Source: Hansfordia pulvinata
Taxonomy: Eukaryota > Ascomycota > Sordariomycetes > Xylariales
Direction of reading: 5' to 3'
NCBI GenBank assembly: GCA_006538405.1
Contig: BJKQ01000004.1
Coordinates: forward strand, 2,418,001 to 2,482,000
DNA: 64,000 nt
Shown here: piece by piece, positions 12,707 through 24,213 of the stretch
Layout: every line of letters starts with the position of its first letter
Position numbering within the stretch: the first letter of the stretch is position 1
Notes under the pieces: model-generated
The model's database searches: none
What the model was told of the DNA's origin: nothing
Seen by the model: only the letters and a program-made list of their open reading frames with translations
Program-made: the position numbers and the translations under genes

Positions 12707-14110
12707 GAGAGTTGGGCTTGAAGGGGTGGCGTCCCCAGCTGTCATGATGAAACCCTCTTGTCTCAGAACAAGAGTCGCCGTGGGACACGTGCGCAGACAG
12801 GATGACTTGACTTATTCATCCCCTGGGAGATGGTATGTCTTCCATTCTCTAAATGAGGAGAAGCTGCTCGGGCAAATTATCAGAAGACGTCGCAGCAAGC
12901 TGAAGCGGCAGAAGGTACCCTGCAACAAAACGAGGGAGGAAGAGGCCGAGGGGCGGCGATGGACGCATTTGAAAACAGAATCCAGCCGGTGAGCGGGTCT
13001 TCAGCAGAGGCGGATAGAGCAAGTGACTGTCCACACTCATGATCCGCAGACGGCCTGATACATGTGAGACCAAGGCCGGAGAAAAAAGGCGTGCTACAGG
13101 AGAGGACCAGTGGGGGGGAAAAGGGTGGATAACATCAAGAAACGAGACGGCCAAGCTGTGGAATTGTGGGGCCTGCGAGTGAAGAGGGGTCGGGTGCTCG
13201 GGGGGACCTCCTGTGCATATACGGATTGCTAGCATGGCTTTGTACAAATATCTGTAAATTCGCCCCAAGACTTCCGCCTTCCCTTGCTTGATGATCTCGT
13301 GATCTTAATCCCGCGCAGCGCTCAGAGATGATGGTTCACGTCTATCGAAGCCCTCTGGTTATTCGCGTGATACATCAGGGAGGCGGGGCGGGACATTGCG
13401 CACGTCTCAAAGGCAAGGTTGTTGGCTTCGTCTGGTCGTGAGATTGTGATGCTGTCTATATACCCAGGCGATGACACCAGGACAGAGATCTTGAGCGTAT
13501 CCCTACCCGGCTAACGCATTCATCTATTTATCCGGCGGTCTGGCGGGCATTCTGCAGTGGCAGGACCACAGATGCATCGCTCGCCGGCTGACTGGAATGA
13601 GGCACTCGCTTGGCTTCTGCTGCTTGCGGGACAAATTGAACGCATTGCTCACAAGAGGAAGCAGTGACCGTTGTAAACATGGGGATAAATCAAAGATCCA
13701 ATGAACTCAAATTACAAGAAGTAAGTACCAAATCTCAATGATATCGTGGCGGCGTAACTTTCGTCATCGGTCGACCTGATAGTCGACTCTGCGCAACTGT
13801 ACAGGGGCTTCGCCCAACAAAAGGCCCTCTGAGCCGCGGAAATGGCAGAAGAAACCCTCAAAAACGCCCACCGTCATCTTTTCCTGGCAGCCTGTCCTCT
13901 GCCCACACTTTTCTATGCTCCTCTGAACCACATTGTTGAAAACAGGTAAAAACACACTTCCTTCATTATTTGACCCCGATCCATGATTCCAGGTCAATCT
14001 ATGCTGGAGGGTCAACCCTTCAAGTTGTTGTGGGCGGACGTGATTCCATTTCACGTACAAGGCCCCGTTTTGTTTCGGTAATCACGTTGTGAGCGACCAG
14101 AAACAAATGT
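12707..14110. other. Intergenic region between convergent mannosidase and phosphatase genes
   Basis: These 1.4 kb hold the 3' flanks of two convergent genes. The short open frames on both strands (for example 12849-13268 and 13764-14060) show no recognisable domain. I see no RNA gene or repeat here. Confidence 0.6.
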
Positions 14111-17100
14111 CTATCGTGCTTCTGCCACTTCCCAGTCGTAGTCCTTGCCGCGACGCGCACGATACTGGGAGCCCTTCCCACTGAGGAGACGCTTCAGACC
14201 GCGGCCGAAACGCGGGGTTTTCCCGCTGTCCTGGGCGTAGTGTTCGAGGCTTTCAACTTCAGTATCGCCAACGTCGTTTCCGCCGGCGGCGGCAGGCGGC
14301 GGAAGGGGGTACCGCTCATCCGGCCCGTGGGTTGGCAGGCGGTCGGCGGATGCGACGGCAGCCGGAATACCCGCGCCCGCCTGTTCCTCGCCTTGGTACT
14401 CATACCACAGGCGGGGCACGATAAGGCGGTACGGTACGGTGATACCGGCAGGATCCTTGGGATTGACCTCGACGTTCAAGCAGATGTCCAGACCATTTTC
14501 GACGTCGACATTGAGCATGCCACCGCCTGCCTTGTTCTTGCGCGCTTGTTTCACGCTCAGCCCCGTTGGAGTTCGCTGGAAGGGCTTATGCGCCTGCGGT
14601 GGTGCGGCTTCTTCAGACAAGGAGCTGGGCGTGTGATGGCCATTGTCTCGAGGGCCACCGTGACGCGGCGAGCGTGTCGAAAAGAACTCTTCATCGCCGG
14701 CCTGGAACTCATTCGCCAATTGCCGCGCGTTGCCTGCGCCGCCGCGAAGCCCTAACAGACCAGTGCCTTTCCTGGAGCCAGCCGGTCCGGGACCTGCCTT
14801 GTTTCGCGCACCTGTCCAGGATTGACGCGGGGGGCATTGTATATGTCCTCGTCGTCGGTCCACTGGTCCCATCGGTCATCGATGCTGTCGTCATCAGGCC
14901 GGTGGTCATCGTCGAAGCTCTTCCGCCGGAAGAACCCACCCCGGCCATTAGAGTTGCCCCTACCCAAGGACAGTGAGCGCTTTAATTTGCCAGGGCCATT
15001 GGTTGAAGTAGAGCCTCGGCGTCGGGAGAGCGATCTGAGAAAGCCACTGCCGCTGCCTGTAACAGGAGGGCGAGAGCGGTCGATTTGGTCGCGCGAGCCA
15101 TCCGGGCGAATATTGGACTCCCTGCTTTTTGACATTGACAGCCTGCGGAGAATTCCGCTGCCTTTCAAGCCCGTGTTACTCTCGTGCGGGTCAGAGATCT
15201 CTGGCGGGGGCGTCGGCGGAGGCGTCAATCCCGGTTGGTAGGGACGGATCGAGCACCAGTTGCGGTGGGGGAGCAAGTGCTTATTGTTTCGCTGCTTGCC
15301 GTCGACGCCACGAGTGAATAGAGGGATCATGTCCTCTTCAGTGTCCTTGTCGAAGTGATGGATCTTGTTTCGTTTGTTCAGAATGTCCGCCATCAGGTCC
15401 GGGGCGGGGTGTTAACGATGGCCGACGAGATGATGTTGGGCATGTACCTGAAGTCCTTGTGCTTCGCGAGCTCAGACTTGGGGTTTGAGAAGAACTGTCC
15501 CACCGCCGCCAAATGCACATCACCACTGAGTATGGTGACACGGCACGATTTGTCCGCGGCCAGATCCTGGAGATCCTCGATGATGAATCTACGTTCTTCT
15601 TTGTGGTTTTTGGCAGTCCAGTGGTCGTCCAGATCGTCCAATACTTCTACGCCGCCATCAAATCGGTTGATGAAGTTTCCGAGTGCCCCTGTCTTGCCCA
15701 GGGCTTTGATGGGATCCATCAGACGTGAGGTGAGACTACCCACAGCAAGTCAGTACGCAAGTCATTTCGCTGGTGAAAGGGGGCAACTTACATGTTCTCC
15801 AGCCATACCAGACGGGGGTAGGCAATCGGGACTCCCAGGACGACAAGAAGATGCTTGGTCTTGTGCTTGACGATTTCCGCATAGCACCTGTCCATGAGCT
15901 TCTTCCACGTCTCTTCGCGCACAACCTCGTCTTTAGTGCGCTCGGTGCGGGTGTCCACAGCCAAAAGAGCCACGTCCGAGCCTAAACTCATAAACAAGCT
16001 TCGGCTGACCTCGTTGATGTACGGGCCTGGCTTGATACCAGAGTCCAGCTGGACTCGTCCTCTTCCATCTCAGTGGGCAGACTTTGATGCTGAAACAGCA
16101 TATAGTACTTGAAAGCCACATTACCGAGACCGGAGAACACGGGTGATTTCATGAAATGATCAGGGTAGGAACCAAAGCCGTCGATAATGTCATGATCGTC
16201 GTACATATTGACCATGGGAATCTGAGAGTTGGCGAGCCCGAAAAGACCTTGGGAGAACCACATGCAGTACCTTTCCATGTAGAATTCCTCGAGTTCCTGT
16301 TGCATTTCTGAGGTGAAGGGCTCGTGTCGCTTGTGGAGTGGGTTTTTGATCTCGAGCCAATCTTGGAAATGCCGTGTCTCTTTCATGACAGCATCGTTGT
16401 AAATTTGATCGCCGCCTCCGATCATGACATGAAAAGGTCTGGTCTGGTGGTTGTTGAGGACATCTCGCCACATGGGGTCGGGGCCGCTATACTGATCCTT
16501 GTCCACGCTGAGGCTGAAACCATTGCAGCTGTGGAACATGAGGTTCATGGACTGCCCACGCGCTGGGACAAAGAAGCCCGTAGCGGGGCCGCGGTTGATG
16601 CGGTATGCGATACGCTGCTGTTGATCACGAAGCTCTACTTCGATGTTAAACCTCCAGAAAGTGTGACCGCGTTCGCTGTGAAGCCGGCATGCCTTCACAT
16701 CCTTGTACTTCCCGAGTCTCTCGCCGTCCACCCTCAGGCGCTTCTTGCGGCTGGCAAAGGAGCCCGGAGGGTCCTGAGCGTTATTGTTAAAATCGGGAGC
16801 TGTTCTTGTAATCTCAAACAAGCCGTCGTCGGGCTCTAGTAGAGACACGTCCTTGGCTTCTTCCATATGCTCGACCGGCTTCACATAAAGCGTCTCTCCC
16901 TGTCGACCAAGTTTGGGGATGCCGGCGATTGGGTCGACATATTCCGGAGGGAGGGCCTGTCCACCTCGCAGCTCTTGGGGTGGGGGCGGCAAAAGCTCTA
17001 TCGGCTGCAGGAACAACCGAAGCACCGGCTCGGTCTCATATGACGATTCAGCATCGCGCGTGACAATCATCACAGAGCCTCTCCAAATCTCCAGATCTCG

Positions 17101-19110
17101 CGAGGCAATATCACGGACTGTCCGTGCCATGGGCTGCTCATGACGAATCCCACAGTATCGCAAGAGCGGGCCGCACTTCAGATAAAGAGAGGGCTTGAAG
17201 GCAGTAGGGTCCGTCGAATCGTCGTAGCCGTCGTCGTGGGTTGACGTCTTCTTGGGGCGGTAGGTCATGCTGCTTCTGCGTTTGCCTCCATTCTCCCACC
17301 ATGCTGTGCTCTTATCAGCAGCATCGTCATCGGAAGAATCAGGGCTGAGGTCCAGGAGATGGCCGGACAGTGTTCCAATAGTGGCTTTCTTCCATTCATC
17401 CAAATACTGTGGCCGTTCATACATGCCCCGTCCGGGCCTCAGCTTTTCCCTGTGAAAACGCTGGCTGAAGCGGTGGTGTTGATCGTCCACCTCTGGGCCA
17501 TTCTGGACGTTCGCCTCTTCTGCGAACCGAACTCCACTCGAGCTGGGTCCAGGAACTCGACCATTCGGGCGGGAATCTTGTGAGTGCGGTTGAACCGGGA
17601 AAGACTTGTTGCGTCCAACACCTGCTGGTGCAGATGTCTCGTGGTAGTCGATGGAGCTCTCGTCGTCGTAATCATCATCATCGTATCCGGTTTCGGTGAA
17701 GCGGCTGGACCGCGGCATGGGCGGCGCCTGCTGCGGAACAGGTTTCTTCTTGATAGTGCCGGCTGTGGATTTAGATCTAGCAACAGCAGGCCCATGGGAT
17801 GCCCCACGCAGCCCGTTCGGCCCACCATCAACCCGCGAGTTGGCGGTTGGCCGCGGCTCGGCAGCCCCTTGCCCAGAAAATGAGCCGGCTGGCGGATTCT
17901 TCTTTAACTTGTTGCTACCGCTTCGCGAGAGACCAGCCGTGGCGGCGGGTTCTTCTGGCTCACTCGGCGGCATTGCTGCACCATTGACATTTCGTTCCCG
18001 GAAGCTGAGGTTACGCTGAGGGATGCGTTCGCTTTTACGGGCTCTAGTCGCAGGAAGCTGTGATCTTGCAGGCTGGTCTAAGGACGAGCGCCGTTCGCTT
18101 GGGACCGGGGGTTTGGTTGAGCGGCGTTCTGTGTGCGGCCGCAGGAAGCGAGTCGTGGTCACCATCACCAACAGAGCCCCTCCGTTCCTTTCTCACGTGC
18201 GCTGGTTGGTCAGGGGCACGGGCAGGTTGTGAGACAGCCGGGCCCGGGTCGATGCTGCTCTCGCCGGCTTTCTCCTTGGCCCGCCTCTCGGCAGCCTCAA
18301 CGCGAGCCCGTTTCTCTTCTTTGCTGAAAGTGTCGAGGGTGTGTTCTAATTTTTGCAAGGGGGACCGATCTTGCGCCCACTTTGCCTCGGCGTCGGCTGC
18401 ATCGCGCTGCTGGGTCACTGCGGGATCGATCGATAACTGCTTGCGATTGCCGGGGTTGGGTTTGGAGCGTCGCGGGCCGTCCGACACTGTCGCATTGCCA
18501 GTGCCATTTGCGCTGGCGGCTGAAAACTCGTCAAACTTTTTGCGCGAGCGATCAAGTGGGGGAGGGCGGTGCTGGCGCTCGGCCGGAGGGGTGGCATCTT
18601 TGTAGAAGCCGTCACGCTCCATATCGGCGACTCGGGCTCTGGCGTCCTGGCTCCGCGCGGCAGCGGCAACGGGAGGTCCGGGCTGGCCGGCGGAGTTGTA
18701 GGTGTATGGTAGTCCGCCGTTGCCGAAGGGATATCTGAAGCTAGAGGGCGGCGCCCTGGGAACGTCCGGGGCGGCTGGCGGTGTGGAGCTGGTGGCCTCA
18801 ATGGGGGCTTCGTCGGCCTGATTGCGGGCAGCGCGGCGGCGACGTTTTTCGGCCAGCTCGGGGGCGCCTTCTCGTTGCCGTGGGATAGCGAGGCGGGCCT
18901 CGAGGCTTGGCCAGGGGACTGAAAGTTTGGTTTGATGGGAGAGATCAAGGGGCTCTTTGCAGACTCGACACCGTTTGTCTGGGCGGAGGAGCGCCTGGCG
19001 CGAGGCTGTCTGCTGAGAGAGGGCTTGTGATTGGGGTCGTCATTGGTAGAGTCAGCTGAGGCTCGGCGGGCCTTTGGAGGCGGAAGCTCGCCCCAGTAGG
19101 GAGCGCTCAT
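14111..19110 (-). CDS. PhoD-like phosphatase, large fungal form
   Basis: The protein has a long disordered Pro/Ser/Arg-rich N-terminal half starting MSAPYWGELPPPK, a PhoD-type metallophosphatase domain in the middle (residues about 770-1290), and a basic Ser/Arg-rich tail. Phosphatase motifs are FHVMIGGGDQIYND, VNMYDDHDIIDGFGSYPD and VTILSGDVHLAAVG. The natural substrate of this fungal family is not evident from sequence. An intron at 15736-15791 is well marked (GTAAGT, TACTGAC, TAG). Frame changes at G/C runs 18895-18897, 16038-16039, 15401-15404 and 14829-14834 are each repaired by one base. Between 18200 and 18070 the frame also changes. A 68-nt GTGAGA...CACACAG candidate intron (18129-18196) fits only if one further base is missing, and a 124-nt alternative ends at 18073. 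The inferred length is about 1626 residues. The gene is convergent with the mannosidase. Confidence 0.9.
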
Positions 19111-22100
19111 GGTGGAGAGGACCCGGCGCTGTGCGTACAGGTGGTGCTTCCGGCGAGGTGTAAGTCGGCGTGAAACAGAAGGAGCAGGATGTGGGCGGAC
19201 GAGAGAACGGCGGCGATGATTGGGCTGGGGAGAAGCAGGACGGCGGGAAGAAGAGAGGGCGGAGCAGCAATGACGAAGATCCGGGAGCCAGTGACGGTGG
19301 CAACGTTGTGGCTAGGCTGAGGCAGGCAAAGGCGAAAGGGAACGAGGTTGAGAGGCGGGTATCATATTAGGCCGGCAGGCCAATTACGTGCAGCCACATG
19401 CAACGCGGATGCAGGACACGGCGATGCTGGCGTCGTTTGGTATGCAGGGGCGCGAGGCCAAGCAGCGCCGAGGCAGGGCAGGACAGTCGACGAGAGACGG
19501 GGCCGACCGATCTGAGGGTGGAGAGAAAAGAGAAGAGATGGAGAGGGTGGCGACGGTGTGGACGGGGAGAGAAACTGGCTGGTGGTAGCGGTGGGATCAC
19601 CAGACCGAACGGCGGAGGCAAAGGCAGGGAAAGGCGCAGGCGTCAGAGGCTGGGAATGGCACGCACGGTCTGGGCCGCGGGGATGGGACGTGGGATTGGA
19701 CGGGAGCCGGAGGGGACTCGAGATGCAATGCGACGGCAGCAGGCAGTGATGTGGGCGCCGGGGTTCATCAATTCAATATCGACACGACAGCTCGTACCTC
19801 CCCGGGCCTCACATTCATCAGAGTAGAGTAGGTAGTAGGTACGGAGTATCGGCTTCCATTCAAATACCATACCACCCAGTAGGTACCTAATCATATAGCT
19901 CTACTAATGTCAGGTCGTGTATGGAGCCAATCTAATACATCCATTGTAATAAGCCCGGTGAAGGCGGCGGACGGGAATGGTTCGTTGGGCAGCGACTGCC
20001 TGGCGAGGCGACAGGCAGCCCGGGCTGCTCTTGCCACGGCTGCGGATGCGCCCGATCCCGTCCCTACTAACCAGACCTAACGAATAAGGAACAAACGGCG
20101 GTGGCAGGGTGACGATCGTGGCGGTGGCCTCTTTTCCCTCCCCGGCTCGCTCTGTCCCGTCTGCCCCTCGCGCCTCTTCCGCTTTGCTCGCAAGCGACGA
20201 CCAGCAGGGGAAAAAATGACGAGGCTGATGAAGATCCCAGCCCGGCAAGCTAAGTTAGAGCTGCCACCACTGACCTGACCGACCGACCTCCCCCGTCCTC
20301 ACCACCCCCGGTCGGGCCACGCTCTACGCGGAAGCTGGTTAGCCTGGACACTAATAATTCCACAGTGACAAAGAGCTTCCATTGCTGGCGGCCCTCGCAC
20401 GGCCACGTCCGGCTCCCGGGCTGCTCTCGGGTCCCAGCTGTGCGGGTGCCCAGGTGCCACGGATCCCACCACCCTTGCATCTCCCAGCCTGATCAATTCC
20501 ACGAGCTACTAGGTAATCTGCCTGCCCAGCACGGCTCCCAGCGGCAGCATCACCAAGGATCACCGCTTCTTGTGCCCGGCCACTGCCACTATTTCGCGCG
20601 TTCCCCAGACAAGTGAGAAAAATTGCAGGCGCGAGAGTCGTCATGGGTGCATGGGTCCGATGGCTGCTTCGTCCCGAGCCTTCTCACCGGTTCTTTTCTC
20701 TTTTCCTCCCTCTTTTCTCTCTTTCGTCTTTTTTTTTCTTCGGTTGTCTCCCCTCTCAAAGCATGCTTCCCCCGCTCTTCTGTCCTCTGGGGCACTGCGG
20801 AACCTTGGCAGAGCGCCCACGAGCTATTATCTTTGCTGTGCATACTCCGTACTTTACCTGTTTACGAGTATCGCTACCTTAGCTACCCGATCCCGAGCCC
20901 GTGCTCCCGAGCCCCATATCCCTCACGCCATGCGCCACACGCGATACGGGCCTACCGCCGCTTGTCCGACGTGAGAATTTTCTTCTCGTGCATGGAATGC
21001 GGCTTGAGGGGGGCCGAGGGCCACTGCCGGCTCTTTAATTGCTTGCATGACTTCTGCTGTGATTAGCCGTCCCCGCGGACAGGTACCCGCACAATCTTTG
21101 TCTCTGCATTGCCAGTGATACTCGTACAGCCCTCTACACGTACCTCCCGTACGTACAGCCCGATCCGAGCACAAGTAGTTCTCTGTCTACTCGTGAAATG
21201 CAATGCCGGAGTAGCAGCAAGCGGAACCGCAAACCTGTGCCCAACCCAACGCGCTCGTACGTGGGATTTGCTTTTATTATTGTCCATTTCGATCCCTGGG
21301 GAAAAAGTAATTACCACGCCAGACCAGCCCTTGGCACCTCGGGTGGTGCCGCGCCCAAGAGGCAGCCGGAGCCACGCAGCCAACCCCGAGACCGCCCGGT
21401 GCTCCGAAATATGGTGCCTGTGGGACGTCAACGTATGACGCAGCGGGTCTGCCTCGATTCGTCCAAAGGCATCTGCGAGTATTTGCTCCAGGTATTCAAG
21501 CACATGTCGATTCGAAATATGTCGTTTGCATTGAATGCCCACCTGTATCAGGAATCTCACATACTCGTACGATCACAGTAACCGGCGGATCTGTTCGCCA
21601 ACCAGCTATTGTCCAGCTTACGGGCACACACGTGCAGTGACCGGATGGCCTTTTACGGTCTTCTTCGGCTCAGTAACTAATGGCTTGGAATATATTCAGA
21701 AAAAAAACAGCGCAATCTGCACTCGCAGGTGACACAACCAGGAGCTGCCTGTTCCTTACCTTCCACCCAGGTGCTGTTTTTTTCTTTCTCGCCCTCTGGG
21801 GTTTTCGCCATGATCACCAGCATCGAGCCAACTATTGGTCGAACTCCAACAAGACAACGTCAACAGGATCGGCAGAGGCTGTTTGTACGAGCCACGGTTC
21901 ATCAAGATATGAGTACCGGCCATTCGTCAGCCGAGGCGCTCGAGGCGCAATGGGCCTCCCTTGTTCTAAGACTGCTTCTGTATCTCATGTTCGAGATGAG
22001 GGCTGAGACGGGGCGCGAGAGTGCCCCGTCCTGAGCTAAAGTGGTCTCAGGTTGAGGTGACAGCCACGTTTATCCGCCCAAACAATCAGATGGCGTGTCT

Positions 22101-24213
22101 CTGCGTCTCGTGCGTACCGAATAAGATACTCCGAGCGCGGACTTGACAATTCGCCGCAGTTCGTACACAGTCGAACGTGCAGGATGCGATGGCTCGGTAC
22201 ATTGTTGACTGGTGGTACGAGCAGCCAGCGGAGACGACTCTCATAAACGATGAGGACGGTGATAATGATAAGCTTACGTGGACCCTGGCCTGCTTGTCCT
22301 GGCTTCTAGCCAATGCTGACGTGTTCTGTCGCGTAACGGAGTAGCTCGGTTTGTAGCGACAACTGGAGTACGAGTATGTCGGATTGATCTAAGGTGAGGG
22401 TGGCAGTACGGGAATCAACCTCGTCATAATCACGCGTCTTCAGGCGGCATCTGTAGAATGCAGTGAGGGCACTCCAGCCTTATGAGGCAACATCGAGTTC
22501 CGTGATCGCAGCTGAATGAAAGAATTTAACTGATATATAATGGTATAAACAGTTGCTTTTCAACATCATCTGGCCCTATGGCGCAACGGCAGCGCGTTCG
22601 ACTCCAGATCGAAAGGTTATCCGTTCAAATCGGGTTGGGGTCAAGAGCATGTTTCGCCTCGGCGATTCCCTTTTGCATGGTTCCATGCCGAGGCCGGCCA
22701 CAGCTAGCGCGTCCGACAATCCGGCTCGTGTGCTGGCGTCCAAAGTGTGTCCATGACGACTCGCTGCTTGGAATCAAGTTTCCATTCTTCAGCCTTTTTT
22801 TGTCTCCTGCCTGTGGCCCCGATTGGCTATTGAGCCCCCATCTTTTGCCCAACACGGTGGTTAGGTTGTTAGGGTTGGGAGCCGAGGAGAAGTATCTACG
22901 GATACCTACCCCAGCACATTACGCATACTTGGCAGTCAAGTGAAGGGAAGCCTAGCAGATGCCAAGCGGATTTGGGGGCCCTGGCTCAGGAGTCGCAAGT
23001 TCCTGCTATGGACCCTTCTGGAGTACTCCAAGGGTTCTTGCTCTTGTAGGACCGGGGGTTAGTGGTCCTGCGGTGCCGTCCTCCGAGTGCCTGTCTCAAC
23101 TTGCGCGGAGACGCGAGCGGCTTTGGGTACCAGGTACGCTGCCTGGAGTCAAGACATCGCCAGGTCTTCCAGATCGAGGACGGGCTCAAACGTTCCCAGT
23201 ACACACGAGCTCACCCCCGACACCACGATCTCCACCCGAGCCACCCGAGCACGGCTTCCAAGCGTGGCAGCCCTTCTAACTCTATTCCGCATAGCCCGGT
23301 TCTATTCTTACTCGCCCCAAGCTGCCACGAATGCCTGTACTCTCTACGAGTATTCTCGTCCTGCGCTGGGCTCCTCACCATGAGGCTCAGTATCGGTCAA
23401 GTTGTCGATGGTGCTCGTACGACCCAGCCGCGTACATGCACCAAATGAACCCTGGTGCATGCGGCTGCGTACAGACGGGCTCTTCCGCACCATCAATCGC
23501 ACACTGAACGCACAGAGCAGGATGATAGATCTGGGCAAACTAAGGGTACTACATAGTGGTCAGGAGATGCTGCTTGGGTGCCAGAATCCCTCCCGGTCCC
23601 TGCATGGCCGCGACCAACCATCAGGCAGGTAGTAAGTTAGGAGGCGTGGGAGGTAAAGTTGAGAGCACGGCCAAGCGTTGGATTGCGTGTCAGGGGGGAC
23701 TGGAATGGACTTGGAAACCTGTGGGCGAATGTCTGCGAGCCCACGCGGCGCCTTCCAGCTACGGGTCTGTCGCGTATCTCAGACGCCATGCTACGCGTAG
23801 GCATACTTGTTGCATAAGTACCTTTTTCGCAAGACGTACGTACGTGTACTCGTACATCCTCCAGGCCCACTGGCCCCCAGCACGGGTATCGCCATTGCAT
23901 CTCGGACTAAGACCACATCTCCTTTCCGCCTTGCTGCTATTCTTCCTCTCCGACAACCCACGGTCCCTCGATCCCCTCCTCACAACACTCTACTCGACAT
24001 CGCCGGCCTGGTTGTCCTGAGGCTGTTCTGCTCCTAGACGCCCTCCGACCCGTGCTCGATGGCTAGCGACGGCTGCTACCCCTCCAGCCACTAGAATCCG
24101 CCTTCAGATTGACTGCCAGCGAGGCTGCTTTCCCGACACTCGCTTCGTGGATCCCCCCCTCCCCTACCTCGACACCCTCCGCCCACGCCTCGGTCGGAAC
24201 CTGCAACGGAACT
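19111..24213. other. 5.1 kb intergenic region carrying tRNA-Trp
   Basis: This lies between the 5' ends of the divergent phosphatase (-) and kexin (+) genes. Apart from the tRNA at 22572-22643 I can support no gene. Open frames such as 21063-21560 (-) and 23062-23448 (+) lack domains and are overlapped by equally long frames on the other strand. GTAGGTA/TACCTA and TACGAGTA/TACTCGTA words recur (about 19824-19890, 20845-20885, 21120-21160, 23825-23855). A T-rich tract near 20725-20745 and pyrimidine-rich sequence before 24214 are typical promoter features. Confidence 0.6.
22572..22643 (+). tRNA. tRNA-Trp (anticodon CCA)
   Basis: The 72-nt sequence folds as a full cloverleaf. The acceptor stem GGCCCTA pairs with TGGGGTC, with two G-U pairs. 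The D stem is GCGC/GCGC and the anticodon stem TTCGA/TCGAA with loop CTCCAGA, giving anticodon CCA. The T stem is ATCCG/CGGGT with loop TTCAAAT, and the discriminator is A at 22643. There is no intron. The tRNA stands alone in a gene-poor stretch. Confidence 0.93.

Noticed and set aside
10824..12992. Long plus-strand frame of 722 codons in another phase of the mannosidase gene
   Set aside because: For most of its length it is an Arg/Pro-rich shadow of the GH47 frame in GC-rich DNA. Only 12305-12600 of it is real, as the continuation of the mannosidase after a missing base.
22857..22885. GGTTAGGTTGTTAGGGTTGGG as an internal telomeric repeat
   Set aside because: There are too few units and they are too irregular to be a telomere-derived array.
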